Positions 14,949 through 22,708 of a DNA stretch of 48,156 nt are shown here, piece after piece. Below the pieces are notes generated by a model. It did no database searches. It saw nothing but the letters and a program-made list of their open reading frames with translations, and had not been told where the DNA came from. The stretch comes from a virus. The stretch spans positions 1 to 48,156 of IMG/VR virus record IMGVR_UViG_3300021600_000009; one strand, written 5' to 3'. Position numbers and translations under genes: made by a program. Numbering within the stretch: position 1 is the first letter of the stretch; each line of letters starts with the position of its first letter.

Positions 14949-16340
14949 ATGAAGATCGAACGAACAAAAACCGGAGCAGAAATATCTTTGACGGCCAATG
15001 ATGTTGACAGTGCGGTAATGCAGTTTGTGTGCTCATGTCACCCTGAATTTGCCAGAGGGTACAGTATCAACACCTTGAACACGGGTCCGCTGACTGTTGA
15101 GGCACTTCTCGCTCAAGTCAGGACAACGGAAGAAATCAACGATATCGGCGTACCGGGTCGGCAAGGCTTTGGCGCCGGAGTTTGCCCAGGCCCGTTGCCG
15201 ACCGGGATGACTGGAATTGGTGATTTTACCGATCCTGCGAGTGACACCTACGGCAACTACATTTTTTCCGATGGATCAGTGATGGTGTGGATCCCGGCCT
15301 TCTACTACAAAATTTATAAAATCAGCATGGACTTTGACATCAAGCCGTTTGCTCACTTTGCAGATGTGGCAACCGCCAACGCTGCAGGGTATGCACTGCC
15401 AAGAGCGTTTTACGATGGCGGAACGGTTCAGACCGGCGTGTTTGTTGACAAATACATTTGCTCCAATAATTCCGGTGTCGCGTCAAGCCTCAAGAATGGC
15501 AATCCACTTTCCACCTACAGATCACACAATCCTATCAATGCCCTCAAAGGTAATCCGGATAATGCCTATTACGGCACTATCTCGGCTGCAAAGACCCGTG
15601 GTGATGACTTCTTTGTAAACAGCCGCTTCATTTTTGCCGCACTTGCTCTATTGTCTCTTGCCCATGCGGAGGCCGCTCTGGATGCAACCTGGTGTGGATG
15701 GCACCACCCGGAGCACAACTTTCCAAAAGGCTGCAACAACTGGAATCTTGGCGATCATTATGATTCTGATGTTCGCTACGGATCGGATGGTTACAGCAGT
15801 TGCGCCAAAACCGGCAGTGCCAATCACTTCAGCCGGACAACGCATAACGGCCAAAATTGCGGTGTAGCAGATTTGAATGGTTGCATGTGGGAGGTCACTC
15901 CCGGCGTAACTTCTGACGGCAAGGGTTTGTATTCACTCAAGCCAGAAACCCGAATGAAAGACGTCACAGGCGGGGTCTCAGCGCAAACCGATTTGTGGGG
16001 GCCAAAAGGTCTCAAGAAAAATTATGACCATGTGGCCGCGTCCGGTGATTTTGAAATACCCAAAGGATATTCCCGCTTCGGCGGCCAACTGAACACAATC
16101 TCAGGAGACACTGAGGGGACTGGCTGGCAGCTGACCGGTATGGGCATCGCCCTCCCTGGGGACAACAAGGACACCCGCCTCTCTGGTGCGTTATGGAACT
16201 ATCCAGAAAAAGGCATGTGTCCGATTTCGGGCGGCTATTGGGACTATGGTTCTGGCGCGGGTGTCTGGGCGTTCACTCTGAGCAATGTGCGAGGCTACTC
16301 CAGCAACGGTGTGGGGTTCCGCTCCGCCTTGTACTTGTAA
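14949..16340 (+). CDS. DGR target protein 1, C-type-lectin-like variable protein
   Basis: A 463-aa protein that ends in a DGR variable repeat. I chose the ATG at 14949 behind AAAGGAGAAGTT rather than the upstream alternative start at 14913. The core (from GQGFGAGVCPGPLP on) is colinear with target 2 at 29244-30590: shared motifs include DGSVMVWIPAFYYK, GVFVDKYICSNN and FSRTTHNGQNCG. The C-terminal half has the FGE-sulfatase/C-type-lectin pattern ending in VGFRSALYL, the fold that carries DGR diversity in known systems. The N-terminal 65 residues are unrelated to target 2, so the two proteins may attach to different partners. It is probably displayed for ligand or receptor binding. The gene lies about 15 kb from the reverse transcriptase. 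Confidence 0.85.
   Translation: MKIERTKTGAEISLTANDVDSAVMQFVCSCHPEFARGYSINTLNTGPLTVEALLAQVRTTEEINDIGVPGRQGFGAGVCPGPLPTGMTGIGDFTDPASDTYGNYIFSDGSVMVWIPAFYYKIYKISMDFDIKPFAHFADVATANAAGYALPRAFYDGGTVQTGVFVDKYICSNNSGVASSLKNGNPLSTYRSHNPINALKGNPDNAYYGTISAAKTRGDDFFVNSRFIFAALALLSLAHAEAALDATWCGWHHPEHNFPKGCNNWNLGDHYDSDVRYGSDGYSSCAKTGSANHFSRTTHNGQNCGVADLNGCMWEVTPGVTSDGKGLYSLKPETRMKDVTGGVSAQTDLWGPKGLKKNYDHVAASGDFEIPKGYSRFGGQLNTISGDTEGTGWQLTGMGIALPGDNKDTRLSGALWNYPEKGMCPISGGYWDYGSGAGVWAFTLSNVRGYSSNGVGFRSALYL
16215..16328 (+). repeat. DGR variable repeat 1 (VR1)
   Basis: 114 bp aligned without gaps to the template repeat at 31034-31147. It differs at 14 positions and all 14 are adenines in the template. The AAY codons of the template are replaced here by TAT, GAC, TAT, GGC, ACT, AGC, TAC, AGC and GGT. 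The following sequence up to the stop codon (GGGGTTCCGCTCCGCCTTG and beyond) is nearly identical to VR2 and diverges from the template, as expected for the initiation-of-mutagenic-homing region. Confidence 0.95.
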
Positions 16341-16348
16341 ATATGTGC

Positions 16349-16370
16349 GGGCGGTGCGATAGCGCCGCCC
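16349..16370 (+). other. hairpin with GATA tetraloop behind VR1
   Basis: A 9-bp stem (GGGCGGTGC / GCGCCGCCC, one G-T pair) closes a GATA loop at 16358-16361. It begins 8 nt after the target stop codon. The same loop and the same 8-nt spacing occur behind VR2. Hairpin or cruciform structures at this place are known to be needed for target recognition in the Bordetella phage DGR. No T-run follows, so it is not an ordinary terminator. Confidence 0.8.
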
Positions 16371-16405
16371 TTGCTTAACCACATTCAATGAAATGAGGGG
16401 GGACA

Positions 16406-16696
16406 ATGACCAGATCAGGCAACCAGGAAGCTGTAGAGGAACTGTTTATCTGCCTGCAACGGGAGTTCGGCAACATGGCGCCGCAGATTGTGCAAACTCT
16501 CGTTCGGTGTGTCGGAGGCCTGCGCCTGACTTTTCCAGATTTACAGGATCTTTACCGTGCAGAGAGAAACCGGCGCATCAGAAACGAGTTCACCGGGTTC
16601 AATTATGAAGAATTGGCGATCAAGTACCGGCTGAAACGGTTGCAGGTCAGAAGGATAATTCAGGGGGTGAAGAATGGGGTTCATCGGGTCGATTAA
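16406..16696 (+). CDS. Mor-like transcription activator
   Basis: A 96-aa protein with the C-terminal helix-turn-helix of the Mor/C family of phage Mu activators ('RNRRIRNEFTGFNYEELAIKYRL...RII') and an N-terminal helical dimerisation part. Mor-type proteins activate middle or late phage promoters through the host polymerase. It precedes the antirestriction gene with a 23-bp overlap, so it may control that operon or a late promoter. Confidence 0.72.
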   Translation: MTRSGNQEAVEELFICLQREFGNMAPQIVQTLVRCVGGLRLTFPDLQDLYRAERNRRIRNEFTGFNYEELAIKYRLKRLQVRRIIQGVKNGVHRVD

Positions 16697-18011
16697 CGAC
16701 AAATTACGCAAGTTTTTCCACACACACGCAGGACTGCTGGAGGGGAGAGATATTTGGATCGGTTGTTCCGGTAATTTCACCGTAGAGCAGATCATCAGTC
16801 GGAAATGTCAGAACGTTACGATCCACAGCAATGACGTCAGCATGTATACCAGTGTCCTCGGCCACTATGTCACCGGCCAAGAGTTGAAACTTCAAGTAGT
16901 CAATGAAGAACTGCTCTGGATGCAAGGATACATCGACAGGGGCGGCGATTATGCTGCTGCCTGCCTGTCGCTGGCTCTCTCCATGTTCAAATTTGAGAAG
17001 CGAAACAACAGCTTTTCGGAAAGGATGTGGCAAACGTACTTGATTAACTTTGAAACCATGCTTGAAAAGACCGTTGAAAAGGTACACAGAGCCGCCGAAA
17101 ACATACGCTGTGACGAATACACCATGATTGACGTACATGACTATTACCCGCAGGCGGATGGTGTCAGTATCGGCTTCCTGCCTACCTATGTCGGAGGCTA
17201 TGAGAAACTGTTCCAGCGTCTTGACGAATCAATCCTTTGGGATGCCCCCTCTTATGGAATGCTCACCACAGAGAGAAGAGAGGCTACAATTCAGAAAATG
17301 GCTGAAGGTGACTTCATTCTTTATGACGATCAGAAGCGTGATGATTTCCCGGTTATTGCAAAAGTCGAGTTACCCGGTAAGCATCCAGTCTGGATCTACA
17401 GCAACATGGATTTTGGTCGTGGTCTGTTCCGTACCAGAGTCAATGAACATGCCAGCAAATACCGGCTGCTCATGCCTGAAGAAGAGATCCCGGCCGGGGC
17501 AACGATCAGCATCAAATATACCGACCTCCCGACAATCAACCATTACCGCAGCATGTACCTCAGCAAGAAGATTGCTCCGGGATCAGGTGGCCCCTGTTAC
17601 CTGGCCTTTGTCGGTGAGCGCCTGTTCGGTTTCTTTATTTTCCAGACCTACAGCAAAAAAGGCGGAGACCCCGGCGAGATCTACATGCTTTCAGACTTCG
17701 TAGTCCCATCCACCCGCTACAAGCGGCTGGCCAAACTTTTGATAATGGCGAGCAAGAGCCGCGAAATGAAGCTGGCACTGGATGAAAAGAGCATCCGCCG
17801 TTATGACAGCATCATGACCACCGCCTTTACCGAAAACGCGGTCAGCATGAAGTACCGCGGCATTTACGATCTGATCAAGAGAGGCAAAACCACCGAAGGG
17901 AAACAGTTCCTCAATTACCGGGGAGAATTTGACGAGAACACCACTTTCAAGGAGGTAGTACAGACATGGATGAAAAAATTCAACAAGCCAGAGAAGCCGC
18001 CCAAAAACTGA
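16674..18011 (+). CDS. putative antirestriction adenine methyltransferase / Mom-like protein
   Basis: A 445-aa two-part protein. The N-terminal half resembles D12-type adenine methyltransferases: an AdoMet-binding-like loop (GCSGNFTVE), an acidic SNDVSMY strand end, and LPTYVGGYEKLF where active enzymes have DPPY-x-x-x-Y-x-x-LF. The catalytic DPPY is thus degenerate. The C-terminal half (from about residue 290, PCYLAFVGERLFGFFIF...VVPSTRYKRLAKLLIM) has a GNAT-like pattern reminiscent of Mom, the Mu enzyme that modifies adenines against restriction. I infer an anti-restriction role. The reaction cannot be deduced. It overlaps the Mor-like gene and the ParB-like gene, suggesting one operon. Confidence 0.6.
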   Translation: MGFIGSINDKLRKFFHTHAGLLEGRDIWIGCSGNFTVEQIISRKCQNVTIHSNDVSMYTSVLGHYVTGQELKLQVVNEELLWMQGYIDRGGDYAAACLSLALSMFKFEKRNNSFSERMWQTYLINFETMLEKTVEKVHRAAENIRCDEYTMIDVHDYYPQADGVSIGFLPTYVGGYEKLFQRLDESILWDAPSYGMLTTERREATIQKMAEGDFILYDDQKRDDFPVIAKVELPGKHPVWIYSNMDFGRGLFRTRVNEHASKYRLLMPEEEIPAGATISIKYTDLPTINHYRSMYLSKKIAPGSGGPCYLAFVGERLFGFFIFQTYSKKGGDPGEIYMLSDFVVPSTRYKRLAKLLIMASKSREMKLALDEKSIRRYDSIMTTAFTENAVSMKYRGIYDLIKRGKTTEGKQFLNYRGEFDENTTFKEVVQTWMKKFNKPEKPPKN

Positions 18012-18763
18012 ATGACATCATGGGGGATTCAGTCCCCTACAAGATCGACGTCGTAAATCCGAAAGATATTGAACTGCTCGACAAGAATGCCCGGTACATG
18101 AGTCATGATATGTTCCAGAACCTTGTCGGCAATATCAAGAAAGACGGCGCCTTGTCGAGTTTGCCGCTCTGCTGGAAGAAACCGGACGGCGGCATGGTTG
18201 TTCTTTCCGGAAACCATCGGGTTCAGGGTGCCACTCATGCCGGTCTTTCGTTCATCATGATTCTGGTGATCGAGAAGGATCTTTCCCGCTCCGAGCAAGT
18301 CGCCATCCAGCTCTCCCACAATGCCATCAGCGGCAAGGATGACCAGGCTATCCTGAAATCCTTGTGGGAAGAGATTGAGGACATCGATCTGAAACAGTAT
18401 GCCGGTCTTGATTCCGAACTGCTGAACGAGCTGGATAAGATGGAATTTTGCACAATCAGCGATGCACAGCCGGACTTCAAGCAGATCATCCTGGCCTTTC
18501 TGCCGGAAGAGACCGAACAACTCAAGATGTGTCTGCAGGAAATGGACACTCTGTTTTCCGATGACGAGACATTCATTGCATCGCGCCGGCACTTTGATCT
18601 TGTTTTTGAGTCCCTGGTAGAGGTCAAGGAGAAGTTCAATATCGTGAATAATCCTACTGCGCTGCTCAAAATATTCGAGTTGGCCGCTGAAAAATTGTCA
18701 GAAACACCTTTCCCGGAGAAAAAGACGAAAAAACAGAAAGAAGAGGAAAAACAGCCAGAATAG
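17966..18763 (+). CDS. ParB/Srx-fold nuclease-like protein
   Basis: A 265-aa protein with an N-terminal ParB-like domain (NPKDIELLDKNARYM..., then LSGNHRVQGATHAG in place of the usual GERR motif) and a C-terminal Lys/Glu-rich tail. The start lies 46 bp inside the preceding gene. ParB/Srx-fold proteins next to phage methyltransferases are usually linked to DNA modification rather than chromosome partition. There is no ParA partner here. Confidence 0.68.
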   Translation: MDEKIQQAREAAQKLNDIMGDSVPYKIDVVNPKDIELLDKNARYMSHDMFQNLVGNIKKDGALSSLPLCWKKPDGGMVVLSGNHRVQGATHAGLSFIMILVIEKDLSRSEQVAIQLSHNAISGKDDQAILKSLWEEIEDIDLKQYAGLDSELLNELDKMEFCTISDAQPDFKQIILAFLPEETEQLKMCLQEMDTLFSDDETFIASRRHFDLVFESLVEVKEKFNIVNNPTALLKIFELAAEKLSETPFPEKKTKKQKEEEKQPE

Positions 18764-18977
18764 ACTTATCCACAACTTTTCAACAGTCGAAGGGCTGTAA
18801 ACCCCCATAAAACCTACGTTAGAAGACCCTTTGCGTATTCTTTGCGCACGGGGTTTTCTCCCGAACCTCCATATCTCTCTATACCCATTTTTAGAGCGTC
18901 CGCAAACCCTTATCAATACTACGTTTGCCAATATTAGAAAATATTAACCAAATGATACAGGGCGAATACGACGTTTT
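18764..18977. other. intergenic region with one DnaA-box match
   Basis: The 317 bp between the ParB-like gene and the next small gene hold no ORF. A perfect DnaA-box consensus TTATCCACA lies at 18766-18774. The second half is AT-rich (TTGCCAATATTAGAAAATAT) and leads into the promoter at 18978-19060. A single DnaA box is not enough to call an origin. Confidence 0.4.
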
Positions 18978-19060
18978 TAAAAATAATGCAAGTACCTGTT
19001 TTTATTTATTTATTTTCTTTACATAGGTAGTCAATATGCTAGGATTACTTATAAGTTAAT
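18978..19060 (+). promoter_or_regulatory. promoter P1 of a duplicated pair
   Basis: TTTACA (19018-19023), a 16-bp spacer and TAGGAT (19040-19045) form a sigma-70-like promoter. The surrounding 80 bp, from the A-run and TAATG through TTATAAG, are nearly identical to 20798-20882. It precedes the AGGAGG-led gene at 19081. Confidence 0.65.
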
Positions 19061-19080
19061 GAAATCAGGAGGTTAAGGCC

Positions 19081-19260
19081 ATGGGATACCAAGTCATCAA
19101 TGAGTTTCACCAGGTTCTGTTTGAGAGCAACGAAATCGAAGAAGCAAGAGAAGTGGCTCAAGAGATGTCGCTGGAACTGAACACCACGATCTATCTCTAT
19201 GACACGGCCACCGACGAAACTTTCGGCGTCTACCTTCCGACATTCAGAAAGGCGGCATAG
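19081..19260 (+). CDS. 59-aa small acidic protein
   Basis: First gene behind promoter P1 with a strong ribosome binding site (CAGGAGG). It has an alpha/beta pattern (YQVINEFHQVLFES, EAREVAQEMSLEL, TTIYLYD). No family recognised. It starts an accessory operon running to about 20807. Confidence 0.6.
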   Translation: MGYQVINEFHQVLFESNEIEEAREVAQEMSLELNTTIYLYDTATDETFGVYLPTFRKAA

Positions 19261-19262
19261 CC

Positions 19263-19442
19263 ATGAAAAAGAATATTCTGAAACTCGAAGATGTCACGCT
19301 GGAAGCCGTAAAGAATTCAAAGTTCGGCTGTAGAAATTGCCTGTACCAGTCCTGTGAGTGTTCACCGATCGGCGTCAACTTCGTTCCCCAGATCGCCCTT
19401 GACAAATACGCATCCTGCGCAAATTACGCATATTACGATTAA
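19263..19442 (+). CDS. 59-aa cysteine-containing protein
   Basis: Starts 2 bp after the previous stop. It has five cysteines, including CRNC and SCEC, that could form a metal site. Function unknown. Confidence 0.55.
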   Translation: MKKNILKLEDVTLEAVKNSKFGCRNCLYQSCECSPIGVNFVPQIALDKYASCANYAYYD

Positions 19443-19453
19443 AGGAGAGAGTC

Positions 19454-19732
19454 ATGGAACAGTTGCTTGAGAGAAGATATGAAGTTGCCTGGTTAGTTTT
19501 GGGATGGAATCCATCAGCAGTTCACTCCTGTGAGATGTCGATGGTTTACGACAACTGGATTAAGGATGGTGCCGACCGCTATCCCAAATCCTTTAAGTTC
19601 GACGGAATGACCGGGTGGGTGGATTTTGAGAGTGACTGCGCCTATGTGACCTGGGGCGGCATGGGGGTTCATCTTGAAAGCCTTGGCAGTTCCAAACTGC
19701 GCGAAGCAATCCGTCAACAGATTGGCTACTGA
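19454..19732 (+). CDS. 92-aa hypothetical protein
   Basis: Preceded by AAAGGAGAGAGTC. It is Trp- and Tyr-rich (GMTGWVDFESDCAYVTWGGM) with a beta-rich middle and a C-terminal helix. It belongs to the P1 operon. Family not recognised. Confidence 0.6.
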   Translation: MEQLLERRYEVAWLVLGWNPSAVHSCEMSMVYDNWIKDGADRYPKSFKFDGMTGWVDFESDCAYVTWGGMGVHLESLGSSKLREAIRQQIGY

Positions 19733-19744
19733 AAGGAGTTCGTC

Positions 19745-20242
19745 ATGAATGCAGCATATTCACTTTTTCCAGAGTACGAAACACCACCCAAGCCGGAAAG
19801 TCCAACCCGGCACCTGTCCGTTGTCAGGATCGCTCTCATCAAAGAACGCCCGGTAATCTACAACGGGGCCAAATTGATCCAGCCCGAGCAAGCCGCCGAA
19901 GCATTCCGGGCAATCTTGCCAGATATTGACCGTGAGTATTTTGTGGTTTTCATCTTGGATGTAAAAAACAGAATTGTTTCCTGCAACATTGTAAGCGTTG
20001 GTTCGCTCAATCAGTCCATCGTCCATCCGCGAGAGGTGTTCAAGGCTGCAATCCTTGCAAACGGCGCTTGCATCCTCCTCGCGCATAATCATCCTTCAGG
20101 AGACTGCACCCCGTCATCAGAGGATATTGCCATCACCAGACGGCTTAAAGAAGCGGGAGATGTTCTTGGTATCAAGGTGCTGGATCATATAATTGTCGGA
20201 GATGGCTGTCATCTTTCATTCACAGAAAGGGGGTTGCTATGA
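19745..20242 (+). CDS. radC: RadC-like JAB-domain protein
   Basis: A 165-aa protein with the RadC/JAB (MPN+) domain: the metal motif HNHPSGDCTPSSED near residues 117-130 and the upstream ILLAHNH strand are intact. It lacks the N-terminal helix-hairpin-helix part of chromosomal RadC, which is usual for mobile-element copies. Despite the historical name, a DNA repair role is doubtful and the substrate is unknown. RadC-like genes are frequent in accessory regions of phages, plasmids and islands. Confidence 0.85.
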   Translation: MNAAYSLFPEYETPPKPESPTRHLSVVRIALIKERPVIYNGAKLIQPEQAAEAFRAILPDIDREYFVVFILDVKNRIVSCNIVSVGSLNQSIVHPREVFKAAILANGACILLAHNHPSGDCTPSSEDIAITRRLKEAGDVLGIKVLDHIIVGDGCHLSFTERGLL

Positions 20243-20529
20243 GTCACACACCAGGGCCATGGAGAGCCAGAATTTTAGAAGTTGGCCGGCCTGATTCGTC
20301 GGTTGCAACTATTCACAATCACGGCAAGTCAGCAACCCGCAAGCCAACAGAAGAGGATTTGTCGAATGCTCGCTTGATCGCAGCGGCCCCGGAACTGTTA
20401 AGGGTATTGGAGTGGTTATATACGGACGCCTGTGATCGTGGCGAGACCGAGGATGACAACGGCAAGGAATATGAGGATTGGAAGGCAACGAGAAAGATTA
20501 TCGCTGCAGCAAAAGGAGAGCAACCATGA
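20239..20529 (+). CDS. phage HTPGPW-family hypothetical protein
   Basis: A 96-aa protein starting SHTPGPWRA and containing ARLIAAAPELLRVLEWL, the two hallmarks of a widespread phage early-gene family without known function. It overlaps RadC by 4 bp (ATGA). Confidence 0.7.
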   Translation: MSHTPGPWRARILEVGRPDSSVATIHNHGKSATRKPTEEDLSNARLIAAAPELLRVLEWLYTDACDRGETEDDNGKEYEDWKATRKIIAAAKGEQP

Positions 20530-20807
20530 TCGAAGTCACGCACAACGGCGAAACAGAAACCCTCGACGGTTTCAACGGCATGGAGGTCAACGGCTGTATT
20601 CTTCTTCAAGGCGGAGTTTGCGAGGTCTGCCTTGACGAAGATCCGGCAGAATTCTGGACGGTCTATGGCCACTGGCGCACAGGGGGAGTCCGGGCATTAT
20701 GGGATTGCCCGACTAAGCAGGAAGCTCATGATCTCGCGCGGAAATGTGAAGAAGAATTGCGTCAGGCCGGCATCCTTGAATTTCTGTTTGATTGGCGTAA
20801 AAAATAA
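20526..20807 (+). CDS. 93-aa hypothetical protein
   Basis: I chose the ATG at 20526, overlapping the previous stop, over the in-frame start at 20478. A CxxC pair with acidic surroundings (CEVCLDEDP) and a C-terminal helix are visible. Its stop codon lies inside the duplicated promoter segment P2. Last gene of the P1 operon. Confidence 0.6.
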   Translation: MIEVTHNGETETLDGFNGMEVNGCILLQGGVCEVCLDEDPAEFWTVYGHWRTGGVRALWDCPTKQEAHDLARKCEEELRQAGILEFLFDWRKK

Positions 20808-20882
20808 TGGAAGTAGCTGTTTTTGTTGCATTATTTTCTTTACATAGGTAGTCATTATGCTAGGATTATTTATAAGCTAATT
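20798..20882 (+). promoter_or_regulatory. promoter P2 of a duplicated pair
   Basis: TTTACA (20839-20844), a 16-bp spacer and TAGGAT (20861-20866). The segment matches P1 (18978-19060) almost base for base, including the A-run/TAATG upstream part. It starts in the last codons of the gene at 20526 and drives the operon from 20899 on. Confidence 0.65.
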
Positions 20883-20898
20883 TTAACAGGAGGCGAAA

Positions 20899-21054
20899 AT
20901 GAGAAATTACATCAGCATTCAAAAGCAGTACCACAATGGGAAAATGTTGGAGTGTTTTATAGTCGTTATCGACAACCCAATGTATATGCGCCAGTACGTA
21001 TGTGAGTCGCTGGAAGGGACTAGCAGGACTTGTCCAATAATATCCGCAGAATAG
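20899..21054 (+). CDS. 51-aa hypothetical protein
   Basis: First gene behind promoter P2 with an ACAGGAGG ribosome binding site, parallel to the gene behind P1. The protein has an amphipathic strand-helix pattern (MLECFIVVIDNPMYMRQYV). Family not recognised. Confidence 0.5.
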   Translation: MRNYISIQKQYHNGKMLECFIVVIDNPMYMRQYVCESLEGTSRTCPIISAE

Positions 21055-21065
21055 GAGTCGTGAAC

Positions 21066-21515
21066 ATGGAATTCTTCGTCGGCATAGTCAATCTGGAAGG
21101 TCTGAAATCTGAATACAAGCGGCTCTGTAAAATTCACCACCCTGACCTGGGTGGTGACACCGCCACCATGCAGCGGATCAATGCAGAATACGCCAAGATG
21201 TTGATGAGCATGGATCTCGGCAAGTCCACCATGGAAATTGAAGAGTCCATCATGAATATCATCCAGGCAACAACGGTTTTTGCAGGCTTGAAGGTGGAGC
21301 TGTGCGGGAATTGGGTTTGGTTCACCGGAGAAACGAGGACCTGGAAGGATCAGCTCAAAGCGCTTGGCTGTTTCTTTTCCTCGAAAAAATCCGCTTGGTA
21401 CTGGCGACCAGCAGAGTATAAACACCACGGAAAATCAATGTCATCGCTCGAACAAGTGCGAGAAAAATACGGAAGTCGGATCTTTGCGAATCAGGAAAGG
21501 GAGGCACTGGCATGA
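21066..21515 (+). CDS. J-domain protein
   Basis: A 149-aa protein with an N-terminal DnaJ-type J domain. The invariant HPD motif sits in LCKIHHPDLGGD near residue 26, and a helix III (MQRINAEYAKM) follows. The C-terminal part (residues about 75-149) contains WFTGETRTWKDQLKALG and FSSKKSAWYWRP, a pattern often seen fused to short J domains in mobile elements. It probably recruits host DnaK to an unknown client. I chose the ATG at 21066 over 21030. Confidence 0.75.
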   Translation: MEFFVGIVNLEGLKSEYKRLCKIHHPDLGGDTATMQRINAEYAKMLMSMDLGKSTMEIEESIMNIIQATTVFAGLKVELCGNWVWFTGETRTWKDQLKALGCFFSSKKSAWYWRPAEYKHHGKSMSSLEQVREKYGSRIFANQEREALA

Positions 21516-22015
21516 AATTAAACCTCAAACAGTTTGTAAATCGTAGTCAGCTGCAGGTCATGCGAGACCTGTGCAAGGGAGAAGAGGGTGAACACTTCGT
21601 CAGTACCATAGAAGCCCTCAAAAACACAATAGCAACCATGCCGGCAACGTATGACACCGATGGCCAGGGTGATGATGCGATTGTCCACCTCCACTACTTC
21701 ACCGGAGCAAGTGACTGGTGGATCACCGAACGCGACTGCGAACAGGAGCAGCTGCAGGCATTCGGCTTTGTGTGCCTGAATGGATGGGTGGATGATGCAG
21801 AGTTGGGTTACATCAGCATTGACGAACTTATCAAGCATGGCGCGGAACTTGATTTGTATTGGAGAACCAAAACAGTTGGAGAGATCAAGTCAAAGCTGAA
21901 ACCGCAACAAAAATGTAACATGACCGAAAGCGAGTTGACCCTTGCTTTTGCTGAAGGGCTTTTCACGGATGACGAGTACATCACCATCCTGGGAGATATA
22001 AGGGGAGCCGCATGA
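21512..22015 (+). CDS. DUF2958-like protein
   Basis: A 167-aa protein. The middle (residues about 60-115: LHYFTGASDWWITERD, GFVCLNGW, ELGYISIDEL) has the DUF2958 pattern found in plasmid and phage accessory regions. The N-terminal and C-terminal parts are not assigned. It overlaps the J-domain gene by 4 bp. Confidence 0.6.
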   Translation: MKLNLKQFVNRSQLQVMRDLCKGEEGEHFVSTIEALKNTIATMPATYDTDGQGDDAIVHLHYFTGASDWWITERDCEQEQLQAFGFVCLNGWVDDAELGYISIDELIKHGAELDLYWRTKTVGEIKSKLKPQQKCNMTESELTLAFAEGLFTDDEYITILGDIRGAA

Positions 22016-22233
22016 GTGAGCCAACCAACGAAGAGCGAGCAGATAGAATCGATTCCGTCATGCAGGCGTACTGCAATAACCTCAACAGTCGGGATTGGGA
22101 GGGAGACGAGGACGATGTGAAAGACATGCTCGCAGATTTGATGCACTTCTGCGAGCGGATGGAAATTAACTTTGAAGAAAATCTCCGCATTGCGAGGGAT
22201 AACTACGAGCACGAAAAGGAGAAACACCCATGA
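22012..22233 (+). CDS. 73-aa acidic hypothetical protein
   Basis: A highly acidic, helical protein (RDWEGDEDDVKDMLADLM) coupled by ATGA overlaps on both sides. No family recognised. The acidity would allow DNA mimicry, but there is no further evidence. Confidence 0.55.
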   Translation: MSEPTNEERADRIDSVMQAYCNNLNSRDWEGDEDDVKDMLADLMHFCERMEINFEENLRIARDNYEHEKEKHP

Positions 22234-22697
22234 TTTACAGCATCGGATACCAGGGGCTTCAATTCCCCCGCTTCAAAGAAATTCTGGTCGAGAAGGACAT
22301 CAGTATCCTTGTGGATGTGAGAAGTAAACCCTACGGCCGCGCCTTCCAGTACAACCGTAAAGCGCTGGAATTCATGACCAAGGCCACCGCGCCTACACTG
22401 CTCTACTGGTACAAAGGTGACGTTTTGGGCGGCTTCAACCCGGTTAAGCCTGAAGCTCTGAAATGGTTGGAAGGTCTCGGAGCACCGAACGGAAAGGAGT
22501 TCGGCCCTGCCTTCAAGGTTCCAGACGTCAACATCAATTACCTCATGCTCTGTTTCGAGGCGGATCCCCGGCAATGTCACCGTCACTACATCCTGGCGAA
22601 ACATCTGATGAGCAAGGGAATCAACGTGATTCACCTGGACAAGAATGGTGATGAAACCCGCGCGATTGATCTGGATCCGCAACCGACATTATTGTAA
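22230..22697 (+). CDS. DUF488 family protein
   Basis: A 155-aa protein with the DUF488 signatures: YSIGYQG at the N-terminus, LVDVRSKPYGR near residue 30 and the terminal LMLCFEADPRQCHRHYIL motif with a conserved Cys-His cluster. The biochemical role of the family is unknown. Its appearance beside DNA-modification and ParB genes in phages is suggestive. Confidence 0.8.
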   Translation: MIYSIGYQGLQFPRFKEILVEKDISILVDVRSKPYGRAFQYNRKALEFMTKATAPTLLYWYKGDVLGGFNPVKPEALKWLEGLGAPNGKEFGPAFKVPDVNINYLMLCFEADPRQCHRHYILAKHLMSKGINVIHLDKNGDETRAIDLDPQPTLL

Positions 22698-22708
22698 GGA
22701 GAACTCCG

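Noticed and set aside
16349-16370. Ordinary terminators behind the two DGR targets
   Set aside because: Neither hairpin is followed by a T-run, and the conserved loop and spacing fit a DGR target-recognition structure instead.
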